Of a stretch of 64,000 nucleotides of DNA, positions 7,800-15,447 are shown one piece after another; position 1 is the stretch's first letter; every line of letters starts with the position of its first letter. The position numbers were made by a program, and so were the translations under genes. The notes under the pieces were generated by a model. The model was not told the DNA's origin. It worked only from the letters and a program-made list of their open reading frames with translations, and did not search any database. The stretch covers positions 434,001-498,000 of the forward strand of contig NZ_CAHJXQ010000002.1 of the NCBI RefSeq assembly GCF_903645325.1, in the 5' to 3' direction. This stretch comes from Microbacterium tenebrionis (lineage in GTDB: Bacteria > Actinomycetota > Actinomycetes > Actinomycetales > Microbacteriaceae).

Positions 7800-8780
7800 T
7801 CAGAACTTCAGCAGCACCTTGCCGACACGGCCGGGAGCGTTGCTCGCGCGCACGGCATCGGCGATGTCGGCGGCGTCGAAGACCCCGGCGACGGGGAGGG
7901 TGAGCGATCCGTCGCTGACGCGCGTGATCAGTTCGCCGAACAGGGCGCGGCGGGTCGCGGCATCCATGGTCTGACTGACCTTGCTTCCCCAGAAGCCCTT
8001 CACCGTGGCCTGCTTGAAGATCACGTCACCCGAACTGATGTTCATGGTGGGCGAGTTCATCGCGCCGAAGGCGACGAGCGTGCCGTTCTCGGCCAGCAGT
8101 GACAGCACGTCGCCGCTGGAGTCGCCGCCGACCGAGTCGACGCCGGCGATCATCGGTGCGCCGCCGGTGATCGCGGTCGCCTGCGTGCGCCAGTCGTCGT
8201 CCTCTGTGGACACGACGTTCTCGATTCCCTGCGCGCGGAGCTCGTCGATGCCGTCCCTGCGACGGACGAGGCCGAGGACGTTGACTCCGCGCGCGGCGCG
8301 AGCGGGCTGCGCGAGCATGCGGCCGACGGCGCCGTTGGCCGCGTTCTGGACGATCCAGTCGCCTTCGGCGACGTCGAGGAACTGCAGCAGGCTGATGGCG
8401 CTGAACGGCATCGAGATGAGCTGGGCCGCCTGCTCGTCGGCGAGGCCCTCGGGGACGGGGATGAGGCCCGCCGCGTTCGTGACCGCGTACTCGGACCACA
8501 CGCCGAAGGTGCCGCCGGTGGCGACGCGCTGACCGACCGCGAGATGCTCGACGCCCTCGCCGAGCGCATCGACGATGCCGAGGGCCTCCGTGCCGGATGG
8601 TGCGGGGAGGGCCGGCTTGAAGCCGTAGGTGCCGCGGATCGTCCACAGGTCGTGGTTGTGGATGGGGGAGAGCACGATGCGCAGGCGCACCTGCCCCGGG
8701 CCGGGCTCGGGCACAGGGCGGTCGTCGAGGGTCAGGACGTCTTCAGCCGGGCCGAATTCCTGGTGGATGAGTGCGCGCAC
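7800..8780 (-). CDS. Zinc-independent MDR-family quinone oxidoreductase-like
   Basis: A 326-residue medium-chain dehydrogenase/reductase. The N-terminal GroES-like domain begins MRALIHQEFG. It contains PSGTEALGIVDALGEGV but no structural-zinc cysteine cluster, pointing to the NADPH:quinone reductase/enoyl reductase branch. The Rossmann part has NAANGAVGRMLAQ in place of the usual AAGGVG, near residue 150. GTG start with AAGGAG upstream. It follows the MarR gene by 43 bases in the same direction and is probably its regulatory target: electrophile- or oxidant-induced quinone reductases are common partners of such regulators. Confidence 0.85.
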   Translation of the reverse strand: MRALIHQEFGPAEDVLTLDDRPVPEPGPGQVRLRIVLSPIHNHDLWTIRGTYGFKPALPAPSGTEALGIVDALGEGVEHLAVGQRVATGGTFGVWSEYAVTNAAGLIPVPEGLADEQAAQLISMPFSAISLLQFLDVAEGDWIVQNAANGAVGRMLAQPARAARGVNVLGLVRRRDGIDELRAQGIENVVSTEDDDWRTQATAITGGAPMIAGVDSVGGDSSGDVLSLLAENGTLVAFGAMNSPTMNISSGDVIFKQATVKGFWGSKVSQTMDAATRRALFGELITRVSDGSLTLPVAGVFDAADIADAVRASNAPGRVGKVLLKF

Positions 8781-8823
8781 AGCGGTTCTCCTTGTCGGTC
8801 GTGCAGGTCGTGGTCGGTGGGTG

Positions 8824-9246
8824 TCAGGACTCGTGCAGGCGGGCGGTGATCTCCCGCAGCTCTGCGATGAGCTCTCGATGCTGGAGATCGCCGACTCCGG
8901 CGATCTCCGCGACCTTCTTGTGGATCGGTGCGATCTCGGCTCGCAGTGCGGTGCCGGCATCCGTGAGCCGCACACGCACGACGCGCTCGTCGTCGGCGTG
9001 CCTGGTCCTCGTGACGAGGCCGTCGCGCTCGAGGCGGCGCACGAGCGGCGACAGCGTCCCCGAGTCGAGCTGCATGGCCTCGCCGAGCGACCCGACGGTC
9101 TGATCGCCCTCTGTCCAGAGCACGGCGAGGACGAGGTACTGCGGGTAGGTGAGCGACCACGGTGCGAGCAGGCGGCGGTACACCTGCGTGGTGGCGCGAG
9201 CAGCCGAATACAACGAGAAGCAGATCATGTCTTCGGTGATGCTCAT
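8824..9246 (-). CDS. MarR-family regulator of the OhrR (thiol redox sensor) type
   Basis: A 140-residue winged-helix regulator. The N-terminal ICFSLYSAAR places a single conserved Cys (residue 9) where OhrR has its peroxide-sensing cysteine. The downstream LTYPQYLVLAVLW and LDSGTLSPLVRRLE segments are OhrR-like. OhrR family members dissociate from DNA when that Cys is oxidised by organic hydroperoxides. It is divergent from a DUF1304 gene, and a 14-bp perfect palindrome lies in the shared upstream region. The quinone-reductase-like gene follows in the same direction. No ohr peroxidase gene is adjacent; an OsmC-family gene lies 35 kb away. Confidence 0.9.
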   Translation of the reverse strand: MSITEDMICFSLYSAARATTQVYRRLLAPWSLTYPQYLVLAVLWTEGDQTVGSLGEAMQLDSGTLSPLVRRLERDGLVTRTRHADDERVVRVRLTDAGTALRAEIAPIHKKVAEIAGVGDLQHRELIAELREITARLHES

Positions 9247-9274
9247 GCCGGCTCCTTTTCATTGCCCACAGTCA

Positions 9275-9288
9275 GATTGTGCACAATC
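9275..9288. promoter_or_regulatory. 14-bp palindromic operator, GATTGTGCACAATC
   Basis: A perfect 14-base palindrome lies 28 bases upstream of the MarR start codon and 15 bases upstream of the ATG of the divergent DUF1304 gene. Position and symmetry fit a MarR-dimer operator controlling both directions. Confidence 0.65.
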
Positions 9289-9302
9289 GATTTGAGAATA
9301 CC

Positions 9303-9614
9303 ATGGAGCCGGCGACGAGGAAGATCTTCGGGGTCGCCAGCGAAGCGGATGCCGAGGTCACGAAGCCGCTCGCGTTCAATCAGGGCTTCTACAACCTGTT
9401 CCTCGCGATCGCTGCGCTGCTGGGGATCGTCCTCGTGCTGTCGGGTCAGGCGACCGTCGGTCTCACCCTGATCTTCACCGGCGTCGGAATGATGCTCGCG
9501 GCAGCCCTCGTGCTCGTGCTCGCGAACCCGAAGATGGCGCGCTCGGCGGCGATGCAGGGCGGGCTGCCGCTGCTGGCGGTGGTCGCGCTCGGCGTCGCCG
9601 TCGCGATCAGCTGA
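9303..9614 (+). CDS. DUF1304 family small membrane protein, N-terminally short
   Basis: A 103-residue hydrophobic protein with three predicted membrane helices. MEPATRKIFGVA and KPLAFNQGFYNLFLAI match the DUF1304 family. Members usually begin with an extra helix before the equivalent of this Met, so either the helix has been lost or translation begins at the in-frame GTG 9279, which adds only eight residues. Divergent transcription from an OhrR-type regulator and the palindrome upstream suggest oxidant or electrophile induction. Function of DUF1304 is unknown. The stop overlaps the convergent GyrI-like gene by 8 bases. Confidence 0.75.
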   Translation: MEPATRKIFGVASEADAEVTKPLAFNQGFYNLFLAIAALLGIVLVLSGQATVGLTLIFTGVGMMLAAALVLVLANPKMARSAAMQGGLPLLAVVALGVAVAIS

Positions 9615-10224
9615 TCGGCCGCACGGGCTGACGCAGGAGCGTCCGGCGTTTCGCCGGGTCGCCGCGTCTGGGGTCGCTGAAGTAGATCTCGTGGTGCGTG
9701 CCCGTCAACCGCATGCCGTGGGCGGGGATGAACTCGTCGTGCATCTTCGCGAGCACCGGCGCCTCCTCGTCGTAGGTGCCGACGTGCAGAGTCTGTGCGC
9801 TCAGACCCTCGTCGAGCGTCTCGAGCCGGACCCCGCGGACGTCGCGGTTCTTCGCGGATGCTTCCTCGACGGCATCAGCGAACATCCCGTGGTCGATCCA
9901 CTCGGGCTGCATGATCATCAGCGTCCAATGCCATGCCGACTTGTCGCGTGAGGACGTGAACGAGGCCTGGTCGTCGGCCCACCACAGCCCTTCCAGCGGC
10001 ATGACCGTGTAGTCGCGGTCGTGCTCGCGCCTGCTGGCGAACTTCAGCCTGTAGGCGAGCGGGTACAGCGCTTCCACCGCCGTCGTGAATGCCGGTGACG
10101 TGTTCGGGTCGCCGTGCCCGTCGATCATCAGGTACTGCAGCGGCGGCACCTCGACGAGGTCGAAGCGGCCTTTGCGGGCGCCGTACGCCTCGATCTCCTT
10201 CTTGAAGTCGACCTTGGCGGACAC
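9607..10224 (-). CDS. GyrI-like small-molecule-binding domain protein
   Basis: A 205-residue soluble protein. The beginning (DFKKEIEAYGARKGRFDLVEVPPLQYLMIDGHGDPN) and the end (PAHGMRLTGTHHEIYFSDPRR) match stand-alone GyrI-like proteins related to the effector-binding domain of AraC/BmrR regulators. There is no DNA-binding domain. Members bind or hydrolyse toxic small molecules; the ligand here is unknown. GTG start at 10224 is chosen because it lies 8 bases after the thrC stop, which implies co-transcription with thrC. A longer frame start at 10281 would overlap thrC. Confidence 0.75.
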   Translation of the reverse strand: MSAKVDFKKEIEAYGARKGRFDLVEVPPLQYLMIDGHGDPNTSPAFTTAVEALYPLAYRLKFASRREHDRDYTVMPLEGLWWADDQASFTSSRDKSAWHWTLMIMQPEWIDHGMFADAVEEASAKNRDVRGVRLETLDEGLSAQTLHVGTYDEEAPVLAKMHDEFIPAHGMRLTGTHHEIYFSDPRRGDPAKRRTLLRQPVRPIS

Positions 10225-10231
10225 TGTTCGC

Positions 10232-11653
10232 TCAGCCCAGTGCGCTCGCAGAGATGTAGTCCCGCAGCTGCTGCTCGTCATCCGGCATCGCGATCACGCG
10301 CTGCGGTGCATCGAGGAGAGCGCGAGTGGCGGCATCCGGTTCGGGGCTCTCGCCGAGCGCCTCCTCGATGAGATCGGCGAACTTCGCGGGCTTGGCCGTC
10401 TCGAGCACGAGCATCGGGATGCCTGCTTCAGCATGCTCGCGGGCGACCTTCACGCCGTCGGCGGTGTGCGGGTCGATCGTGACGCCCGACCGATCGTGGA
10501 CGTCGCGGATCGTGGCCAGACGGTCGGCGTGCGTGCTCGTGCCGCTGACGATGCCGAATTCGCTCCGGAATCGCCCGAGCTCGGCGGACAGATCGATCTC
10601 GTCCCGCTCCTCGAGCTCGTGCCAGGCTGCGGCGGTGCGCTCGGGATCGCGGCCGAGCAGGTCGAACACGAACCGCTCGAGGTTCGAGGCGCGCGAGACG
10701 TCCATCGACGGGCTCGACGTCGCGAGCGTGTCGGCAGCGCCGCGCGGGCGGTAGTGACCGGTGCGGAAGAACTCGTCGAGCACGTTGTTCTCGTTCGTCG
10801 CCAGCACGAGCTCGTGGATCGGGACGCCCATGGCACGGGCGTAGTGACCCGAGAGGATGTTGCCGAAATTGCCCGACGGCACGGCGAACGAGACGCGGAA
10901 GGACGCGCGCTCGGGTTCGGCGACGGCGTCCGTCATGCGCAGCCAGGCCCACGCGTAGTAGACGATCTGCGCCGAGATGCGTCCGAAGTTGATCGAGTTC
11001 ACGGCCCCGAGGCTGTGCGCGCGCTTGAAGTCCAGGTCGGTGTTCAGGCGCTTGACGAGATTCTGGCAATCGTCGAACACGCCCTCGACGGCGATGTTGT
11101 GGACGTTGGCGTCCTGCAGCGAGTACATCTGGGCGCGCTGGAAGGCGCTCATCCTGCCCTGCGGGGAGAGCATGAAGACCGAGACACGGTCGAGGCCGCG
11201 CAGGGCGTGCTCGGCGGCCGAGCCGGTGTCGCCCGAGGTGGCGCCGACGACATTCAGCACCCGATCGTTCTTCTCGAGCACGTACTCGAGCGCCTCGCCC
11301 AGGAACTGCATCGCCATGTCCTTGAACGCGAGGGTCGGCCCCTCGGACAGGCCCACGAGCGTCATGCCGTCGACGGCGGTCAGGGGGACGATCTCTTCAG
11401 CTGCGAACTTGCCGTCGCCGTACGCGCCTTCGGTGAGCCGGGCGAGGTCGGCACGGGGGATGTCGGTCGCGAACAGGCCGATGATCTCGGTCGCGAGCTG
11501 AGGGTAGGTGAGCACGCGCAGACGCTCGAGGTCGTCCGCCGACAGGCGGGGAAGCGTCTCGGGAACGGCGAGGCCGCCGTTCGGTGCGAGTCCCTCGAGG
11601 AGGACGTCACTGTACTGTCCGAGCGTGCCGCCGCGGGTGGAGATGTACTGCAC
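10232..11653 (-). CDS. thrC: Threonine synthase
   Basis: A 473-residue PLP enzyme converting O-phosphohomoserine to threonine. It starts with the family hallmark MQYISTRGG. The PLP lysine lies in PTLAFKDMAMQF, and the phosphate-binding loop GATSGDTGSAAEHA follows. SFAVPSGNFGNILSGHYA is also typical of the longer (E. coli/yeast) class. It is unlinked from hom-thrB, which lie 9 kb away, so the pathway is split over two transcripts. The GTG start has a weak AGCGAGG upstream; the promoter is TACGAT at 11702-11707. Confidence 0.96.
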   Translation of the reverse strand: MQYISTRGGTLGQYSDVLLEGLAPNGGLAVPETLPRLSADDLERLRVLTYPQLATEIIGLFATDIPRADLARLTEGAYGDGKFAAEEIVPLTAVDGMTLVGLSEGPTLAFKDMAMQFLGEALEYVLEKNDRVLNVVGATSGDTGSAAEHALRGLDRVSVFMLSPQGRMSAFQRAQMYSLQDANVHNIAVEGVFDDCQNLVKRLNTDLDFKRAHSLGAVNSINFGRISAQIVYYAWAWLRMTDAVAEPERASFRVSFAVPSGNFGNILSGHYARAMGVPIHELVLATNENNVLDEFFRTGHYRPRGAADTLATSSPSMDVSRASNLERFVFDLLGRDPERTAAAWHELEERDEIDLSAELGRFRSEFGIVSGTSTHADRLATIRDVHDRSGVTIDPHTADGVKVAREHAEAGIPMLVLETAKPAKFADLIEEALGESPEPDAATRALLDAPQRVIAMPDDEQQLRDYISASALG

Positions 11654-11701
11654 GTCGTGAACCTCGCTCGCGCTGAAGATGGATGCCGGGACCTGTGCTC
11701 C

Positions 11702-11707
11702 ATCGTA
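11702..11707 (-). promoter_or_regulatory. -10 element (TACGAT) of thrC
   Basis: On the reverse strand CATACGAT lies 48 bases before the thrC start codon, giving an untranslated leader of roughly 40 bases. No Thr-rich leader peptide or competing hairpin is visible there. Confidence 0.45.
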
Positions 11708-11725
11708 TGACGCCGGAGGGACGTG

Positions 11726-11869
11726 TTACGCCGCTTCCGTTTCGTGCCTCAGCGGACGAAGCCGGCCTGAAGTGCGCTCGCCGCGGGAGGTGCTGCCGCC
11801 GATGACCGCGACGGATGCCTTCGGGAAACGCGCGGCGACGAAGCGCTTCGCGAGGTCGACATAGTCCAT
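11726..11869 (-). pseudogene. Truncated nucleotidyltransferase remnant with intact promoter and start
   Basis: A 47-codon frame. After 20 residues it reads VAVIGGSTSRGERTS, which matches the GGSxxRGxRT part of the nucleotidyltransferase (Pol-beta/MNT-like) active-site motif, normally followed by SD-x-D. Here the frame runs into an unrelated Arg-rich tail and stops before any catalytic Asp. A perfect leaderless promoter remains: TAGAAT at 11876-11881 is six bases before the ATG. The simplest reading is an internal deletion that removed most of a gene between the coiled-coil gene and thrC. Identification rests on one motif, so it is tentative. Confidence 0.4.
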
Positions 11870-11914
11870 CCCGTGATTCTAGGCAGGCGGGATCGGCTCG
11901 GGCACAATGGGGCG

Positions 11915-12775
11915 ATGGCAGCCAAGCCGGATGGCACACTCGAGGAGATCGCGGCCGAGCTGTACGCGTTGCCGCCCAGGGAGTTCACCGCCGTGCGTGA
12001 TGCGCGAGCGAAGCAACTGACGGATGCCGCCCTCGCGAAGAAGGTGGGCGGGCTGCGCAAACCGCTGCTCGCCGCGTGGGTCGTGAACCTGTTCGCGCGC
12101 GAGCAGACGCAGGCGCTGGGCGGCGCACTCGAACTCGCCGCCGAACTGCGCGACGCGCAGGACGATCTGGATGCACGCGCACTCACGGCCCTGGGGCGGC
12201 AGCGCCGTGCACTCGTCCGCGCTCTCGCACAGCAGGCGAGCGAGCTCGCGAGCTCCCGAGGGGAGAAGATCACGCAAGCGACGACGGATGCCGTCGAGAG
12301 GACGCTGAACGCCGCGATGTTCCATGCCGAAGCTGCGCTCGCCGTGGCATCCGGAAGGTTGATCAGGCCGCTGGATGCCGCGAGCGATGACACCGCCGAC
12401 GTTTCGGATGCGGTGGCCGGTGATCTGGACTCCGCTTCGGCGGCACCGACCCCGAGCCGACCCGACGAGCTCGCTGCCCGCCGCGCGCGCAAGGCCGCCG
12501 AGGACGAGTTGCGCACGGCGGAGCGTGCGCTGAGGAAGGCGGAGCAGGACCGGGACGCGCTGGAGCGGAAGGCGGAGGCGGGCGCCGAGAACTCAGAGCG
12601 GTTGAGTGAGCGGCTGGACGAACTCGGGAAGGAGACCGAACGCACGCGGCAGGAACTCGACAGGCAGAAGAAGGAGAGCGGCGATCTCGAGGCGCTCCTC
12701 GGCGATGTCCGCGAAGGTGTGCGCGCGGCGCAGCAGGGTGTGTCGGCCGCGCAGAAGGCAGTCGACCGGCACTAG
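11915..12775 (+). CDS. Uncharacterised actinobacterial coiled-coil protein
   Basis: A 286-residue soluble protein of unknown function. The first half contains a conserved-looking block, ELYALPPREFTAVRDARAK followed by RKPLLAAWVVNLFARE, of the type seen in unnamed Micrococcales proteins. The second half (from about 190) is a long Glu/Arg/Lys coiled coil. No catalytic motif or membrane segment is visible. ATG 11915 is chosen because CACAAT (11903-11908) stands six bases before it; an earlier in-frame start at 11873 is upstream of the promoter. A hairpin terminator follows the stop. Confidence 0.75.
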   Translation: MAAKPDGTLEEIAAELYALPPREFTAVRDARAKQLTDAALAKKVGGLRKPLLAAWVVNLFAREQTQALGGALELAAELRDAQDDLDARALTALGRQRRALVRALAQQASELASSRGEKITQATTDAVERTLNAAMFHAEAALAVASGRLIRPLDAASDDTADVSDAVAGDLDSASAAPTPSRPDELAARRARKAAEDELRTAERALRKAEQDRDALERKAEAGAENSERLSERLDELGKETERTRQELDRQKKESGDLEALLGDVREGVRAAQQGVSAAQKAVDRH

Positions 12776-12782
12776 AGACGAC

Positions 12783-12807
12783 GAAGGCCGCTCATTGAGC
12801 GGCCTTC
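12783..12807. terminator. Rho-independent-type terminator hairpin, 11-bp stem
   Basis: GAAGGCCGCTC / GAGCGGCCTTC form an 11-base perfect stem with a three-base loop (ATT). It lies directly after the coiled-coil gene and before the opposite-facing tRNA-Arg, so it can end both transcripts. The T-tract is short. Confidence 0.8.
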
Positions 12808-12813
12808 TGCACG

Positions 12814-12886
12814 TGCCCCCGACAGGAGTCGAACCTGCGACCTACGGTACCGGAAACCGGCGCTCTATCCACTGAGCTACGGAGGC
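12814..12886 (-). tRNA. tRNA-Arg (anticodon CCG)
   Basis: A 73-nt cloverleaf on the reverse strand. The acceptor stem is GCCTCCG / CGGGGGC with discriminator A. The D stem is GCTC/GAGC. The anticodon loop TTCCGGT carries CCG after the invariant U33, reading codon CGG. The T arm GCAGG-TTCGAAT-CCTGT is standard. The top pair of the anticodon stem (27-43) is a C-U mismatch. The 3' CCA is not encoded. Confidence 0.93.
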
Positions 12887-12902
12887 GTACCGAACGACGA
12901 TA

Positions 12903-13703
12903 TCACTGACCGGGGGTGCTCTCCGCACCGCCGGCTTCGGTCACCGGCGCCGCTTCGATGTCGGCGAGGGCAGCGGCGACCTTCTCGGCCAGGTAGCGGT
13001 GCCCCGCGGTGGACGGATGCCGCTTGCCGACCTCGACGTCGATCACGTCGAGGTAGTTCTGCTCCGTGATCCATTGGTCCTGGACGGGCGAGATGTACCA
13101 CCAGCCGCGAGCAGCCGTGAGCGCCTCGAGATCCTGGTCGATCCGGATCGTTCCCGCACCGACGGGCAGCATGTGCGGAGCGGGACCGAGGACGACGATC
13201 GGCGTGTCGGGATACGTCGCGGCGAGGGCATCCCACGCGGACGTCACCGCGTCCCGATAGCCGACCGAGCCCAGCTTGTGGTCGTTGATCGACCCCTGGA
13301 TGATGACGAGGTCCGGATCCAGCTCGGGGTCCAGGGTGGCGATCCGGTCGCCGAAGTCGGGGCCGTCTATGCCCGGCTTCAGATATCCGCTGCCGCGCAC
13401 GCCATCGACGATGGTCTCGCCGTCGATCAGATCCGCGAGCACGTAGGCGTATCCCAGCGTCGGCTCGGACGCAGCCGACCCGTACGTCCACGAGTCGCCG
13501 AAGACGAGAACCCGCGGATGCTCCGGCAGGACGAGCGGGGTCGGAGCGATCGCCGCGGACTCCTCAGAGGCCAGCACCGGAGAGTCTCCGACAGCGGGCA
13601 CCCACGGTCGCCACACGCCGAGCAGCACGCCGCAGGCGACCGCTGCGACGATCGCGATCAATGCTGCAGCGCGCCCCGCGCGCCGCACCCTCCCAGAACC
13701 CAT
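12903..13703 (-). CDS. Membrane-anchored or secreted SGNH/GDSL hydrolase
   Basis: A 266-residue protein with one N-terminal membrane segment (about 9-29), acting as signal anchor or signal peptide. The SGNH esterase blocks follow: block I VFGDSWTYG (nucleophile Ser), block III QGSINDHK (Gly/Asn), and block V KRHPSTAGH with the catalytic His. A C-terminal Glu/Ala/Thr tail extends past the domain. The enzyme probably deacylates an envelope glycan or lipid; the substrate cannot be inferred. TACCCT at 13710-13715 lies six bases before the ATG, giving a leaderless mRNA. Confidence 0.88.
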   Translation of the reverse strand: MGSGRVRRAGRAAALIAIVAAVACGVLLGVWRPWVPAVGDSPVLASEESAAIAPTPLVLPEHPRVLVFGDSWTYGSAASEPTLGYAYVLADLIDGETIVDGVRGSGYLKPGIDGPDFGDRIATLDPELDPDLVIIQGSINDHKLGSVGYRDAVTSAWDALAATYPDTPIVVLGPAPHMLPVGAGTIRIDQDLEALTAARGWWYISPVQDQWITEQNYLDVIDVEVGKRHPSTAGHRYLAEKVAAALADIEAAPVTEAGGAESTPGQ

Positions 13704-13762
13704 GGCATGAGGGTAAGCGAACGGAAGGTGAACACCAACTCCCGCCCTAGAATTGATGCGAT

Positions 13763-15427
13763 ATGAATCCCGACACTCTCGCCGAAGCCATCCTCTCCGT
13801 CGTCACGCCGATCGCGGCATCCCTGCGACCGGACGAGACGCTCGACATCGATGCCTCCGACATCCCGCTGGAGCGCCCGCGCAACCGCGACCACGGAGAC
13901 TGGGCGTCGAACCTCGCGATGCGGCTCGCGAAGCGAATGGGAACCAACCCGCGTGACCTCGCGCAGCAGATCGCCGACGGACTCGCCGGTATCGACGGCG
14001 TGGCCAGCGCAGAGGTGGCTGGCCCGGGGTTCATCAATATCCGACTGGATGCCGCAGCGGCGGGCGTGCTCGCCAAGACGATCGTCGAGGCGGGTGACTC
14101 TTACGGCCGCAACGACTCCCAGGCCGGTGTCAGCGTCAACGTCGAGTTCGTCTCGGCCAACCCGACCGGGCCCCTGCACATCGGCCACACGCGCTGGGCT
14201 GCGCTCGGTGACTCGATCGTCCGGCTCCTGCTCGCCAGCGGCGCGAACGCCGTGCGCGAGTACTACATCAACGACGCCGGCGCCCAGATGCAGCGGTTCG
14301 CGGCATCCGTCCTCGCGGCTGCCAAGGGTGAACCGACGCCCGAGGGCGGCTACCCGGGGGAGTACATCGCCGCCCTCGCCGCGCGCGTCCTCGAAGCCCG
14401 GCCCGACCTGCTCGAGCTCCCCGACGCGGAGCAGCTGAGCCTCGCCGAAGACCTCGCCTACGAGTACCAGCTCGCCGAGATCAAGGATTCGCTGGGGCAG
14501 TTCAACGTGCCCTTCGACGTGTGGTTCTCCGAGCGCACCCTGCACGCGAAGGGAGCCGATGGCACGAGCCTCGTCGATCAGGCCGTCGATCGCCTCCGCG
14601 AGCAGGGCCACGTCTTCGACGAGGACGGCGCCGTCTGGGTGCGCACCACCGACTTCGGCGACGACAAGGACCGGGTCATCCGCCGCTCGAACGGCGAGTA
14701 CACCTACTTCGCCGCCGACGCCGCGTACTACCTGAACAAGGGCGACCGCGGCTTCGAGAACAAGATCTACCTGCTCGGCGCCGACCACCACGGCTACGTG
14801 CACCGGCTCAAGGCCGTCGCCGGTGCTGCCGGCGAGGACCCGGAGAAGAACATCCAGGTGCTCATCGGGCAGCTCGTCTCGGTGCGCGGCGCGCGCCTGA
14901 GCAAGCGCGCGGGAAACATCATCGAGATGGACGATCTGCGCGCATGGATCGGCACGGACGCGCTGCGCTACGCGCTCGAGCGCTCGCCCGCCGACTCGCC
15001 GCTCGACCTCGACCCCGAGCTGCTGCAGAAGCGCACGAACGACAACCCGGTCTTCTATGTGCAGTACGCGCATGCCCGCACTCACAACGCCAGCCGCAAC
15101 GCTGCCGACTCCGGCGTCGAACGCAGCGAGTTCGCCCCCGAGACGCTCTCGCACGAGACGGAGTCGGCGCTGCTCGGGGCGTTGCAGGAGTTCCCGCGCA
15201 TCGTGGCCTTCGCGGCCGAGGTGCGCGAGCCGCACCGCGTCGCCCGCTACCTCGAGGAACTCGCAGGCCTCTACCACCGCTGGTACGACAACTGCCGCAT
15301 CACTCCGCTCGGCGACGACCCGATCGAGAGCGTGCACCGCACGCGCCTGTGGCTGAACGATGCCACCGGCCAGGTGCTTCGCAACGGCCTCGACCTGCTC
15401 GGCGTCTCGGCGCCGGAGCGCATGTAG
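13763..15427 (+). CDS. argS: Arginyl-tRNA synthetase
   Basis: A 554-residue class I aminoacyl-tRNA synthetase. The N-terminal additional domain is followed by the catalytic block NPTGPLHIGHTRWA with the HIGH motif (around residue 140). The KMSKS-equivalent LSKRAGN is near residue 380, and the C-terminal anticodon-binding domain ends with the family's GLDLLGVSAPERM. TAGAAT (13748-13753) lies nine bases before the ATG, so the leader is only about three bases. It is close to a tRNA-Arg gene, though facing the other way. Confidence 0.97.
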   Translation: MNPDTLAEAILSVVTPIAASLRPDETLDIDASDIPLERPRNRDHGDWASNLAMRLAKRMGTNPRDLAQQIADGLAGIDGVASAEVAGPGFINIRLDAAAAGVLAKTIVEAGDSYGRNDSQAGVSVNVEFVSANPTGPLHIGHTRWAALGDSIVRLLLASGANAVREYYINDAGAQMQRFAASVLAAAKGEPTPEGGYPGEYIAALAARVLEARPDLLELPDAEQLSLAEDLAYEYQLAEIKDSLGQFNVPFDVWFSERTLHAKGADGTSLVDQAVDRLREQGHVFDEDGAVWVRTTDFGDDKDRVIRRSNGEYTYFAADAAYYLNKGDRGFENKIYLLGADHHGYVHRLKAVAGAAGEDPEKNIQVLIGQLVSVRGARLSKRAGNIIEMDDLRAWIGTDALRYALERSPADSPLDLDPELLQKRTNDNPVFYVQYAHARTHNASRNAADSGVERSEFAPETLSHETESALLGALQEFPRIVAFAAEVREPHRVARYLEELAGLYHRWYDNCRITPLGDDPIESVHRTRLWLNDATGQVLRNGLDLLGVSAPERM

Positions 15428-15447
15428 TCACCCGATCGGAGACACCG

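Noticed and set aside
13658..15337. Long reverse-strand open frame of 559 codons opposite argS
   Set aside because: It mirrors argS in antisense, has a composition (Val/Glu/Leu/Arg-rich, no domain) typical of high-GC shadow frames, and lacks a promoter or ribosome binding site.
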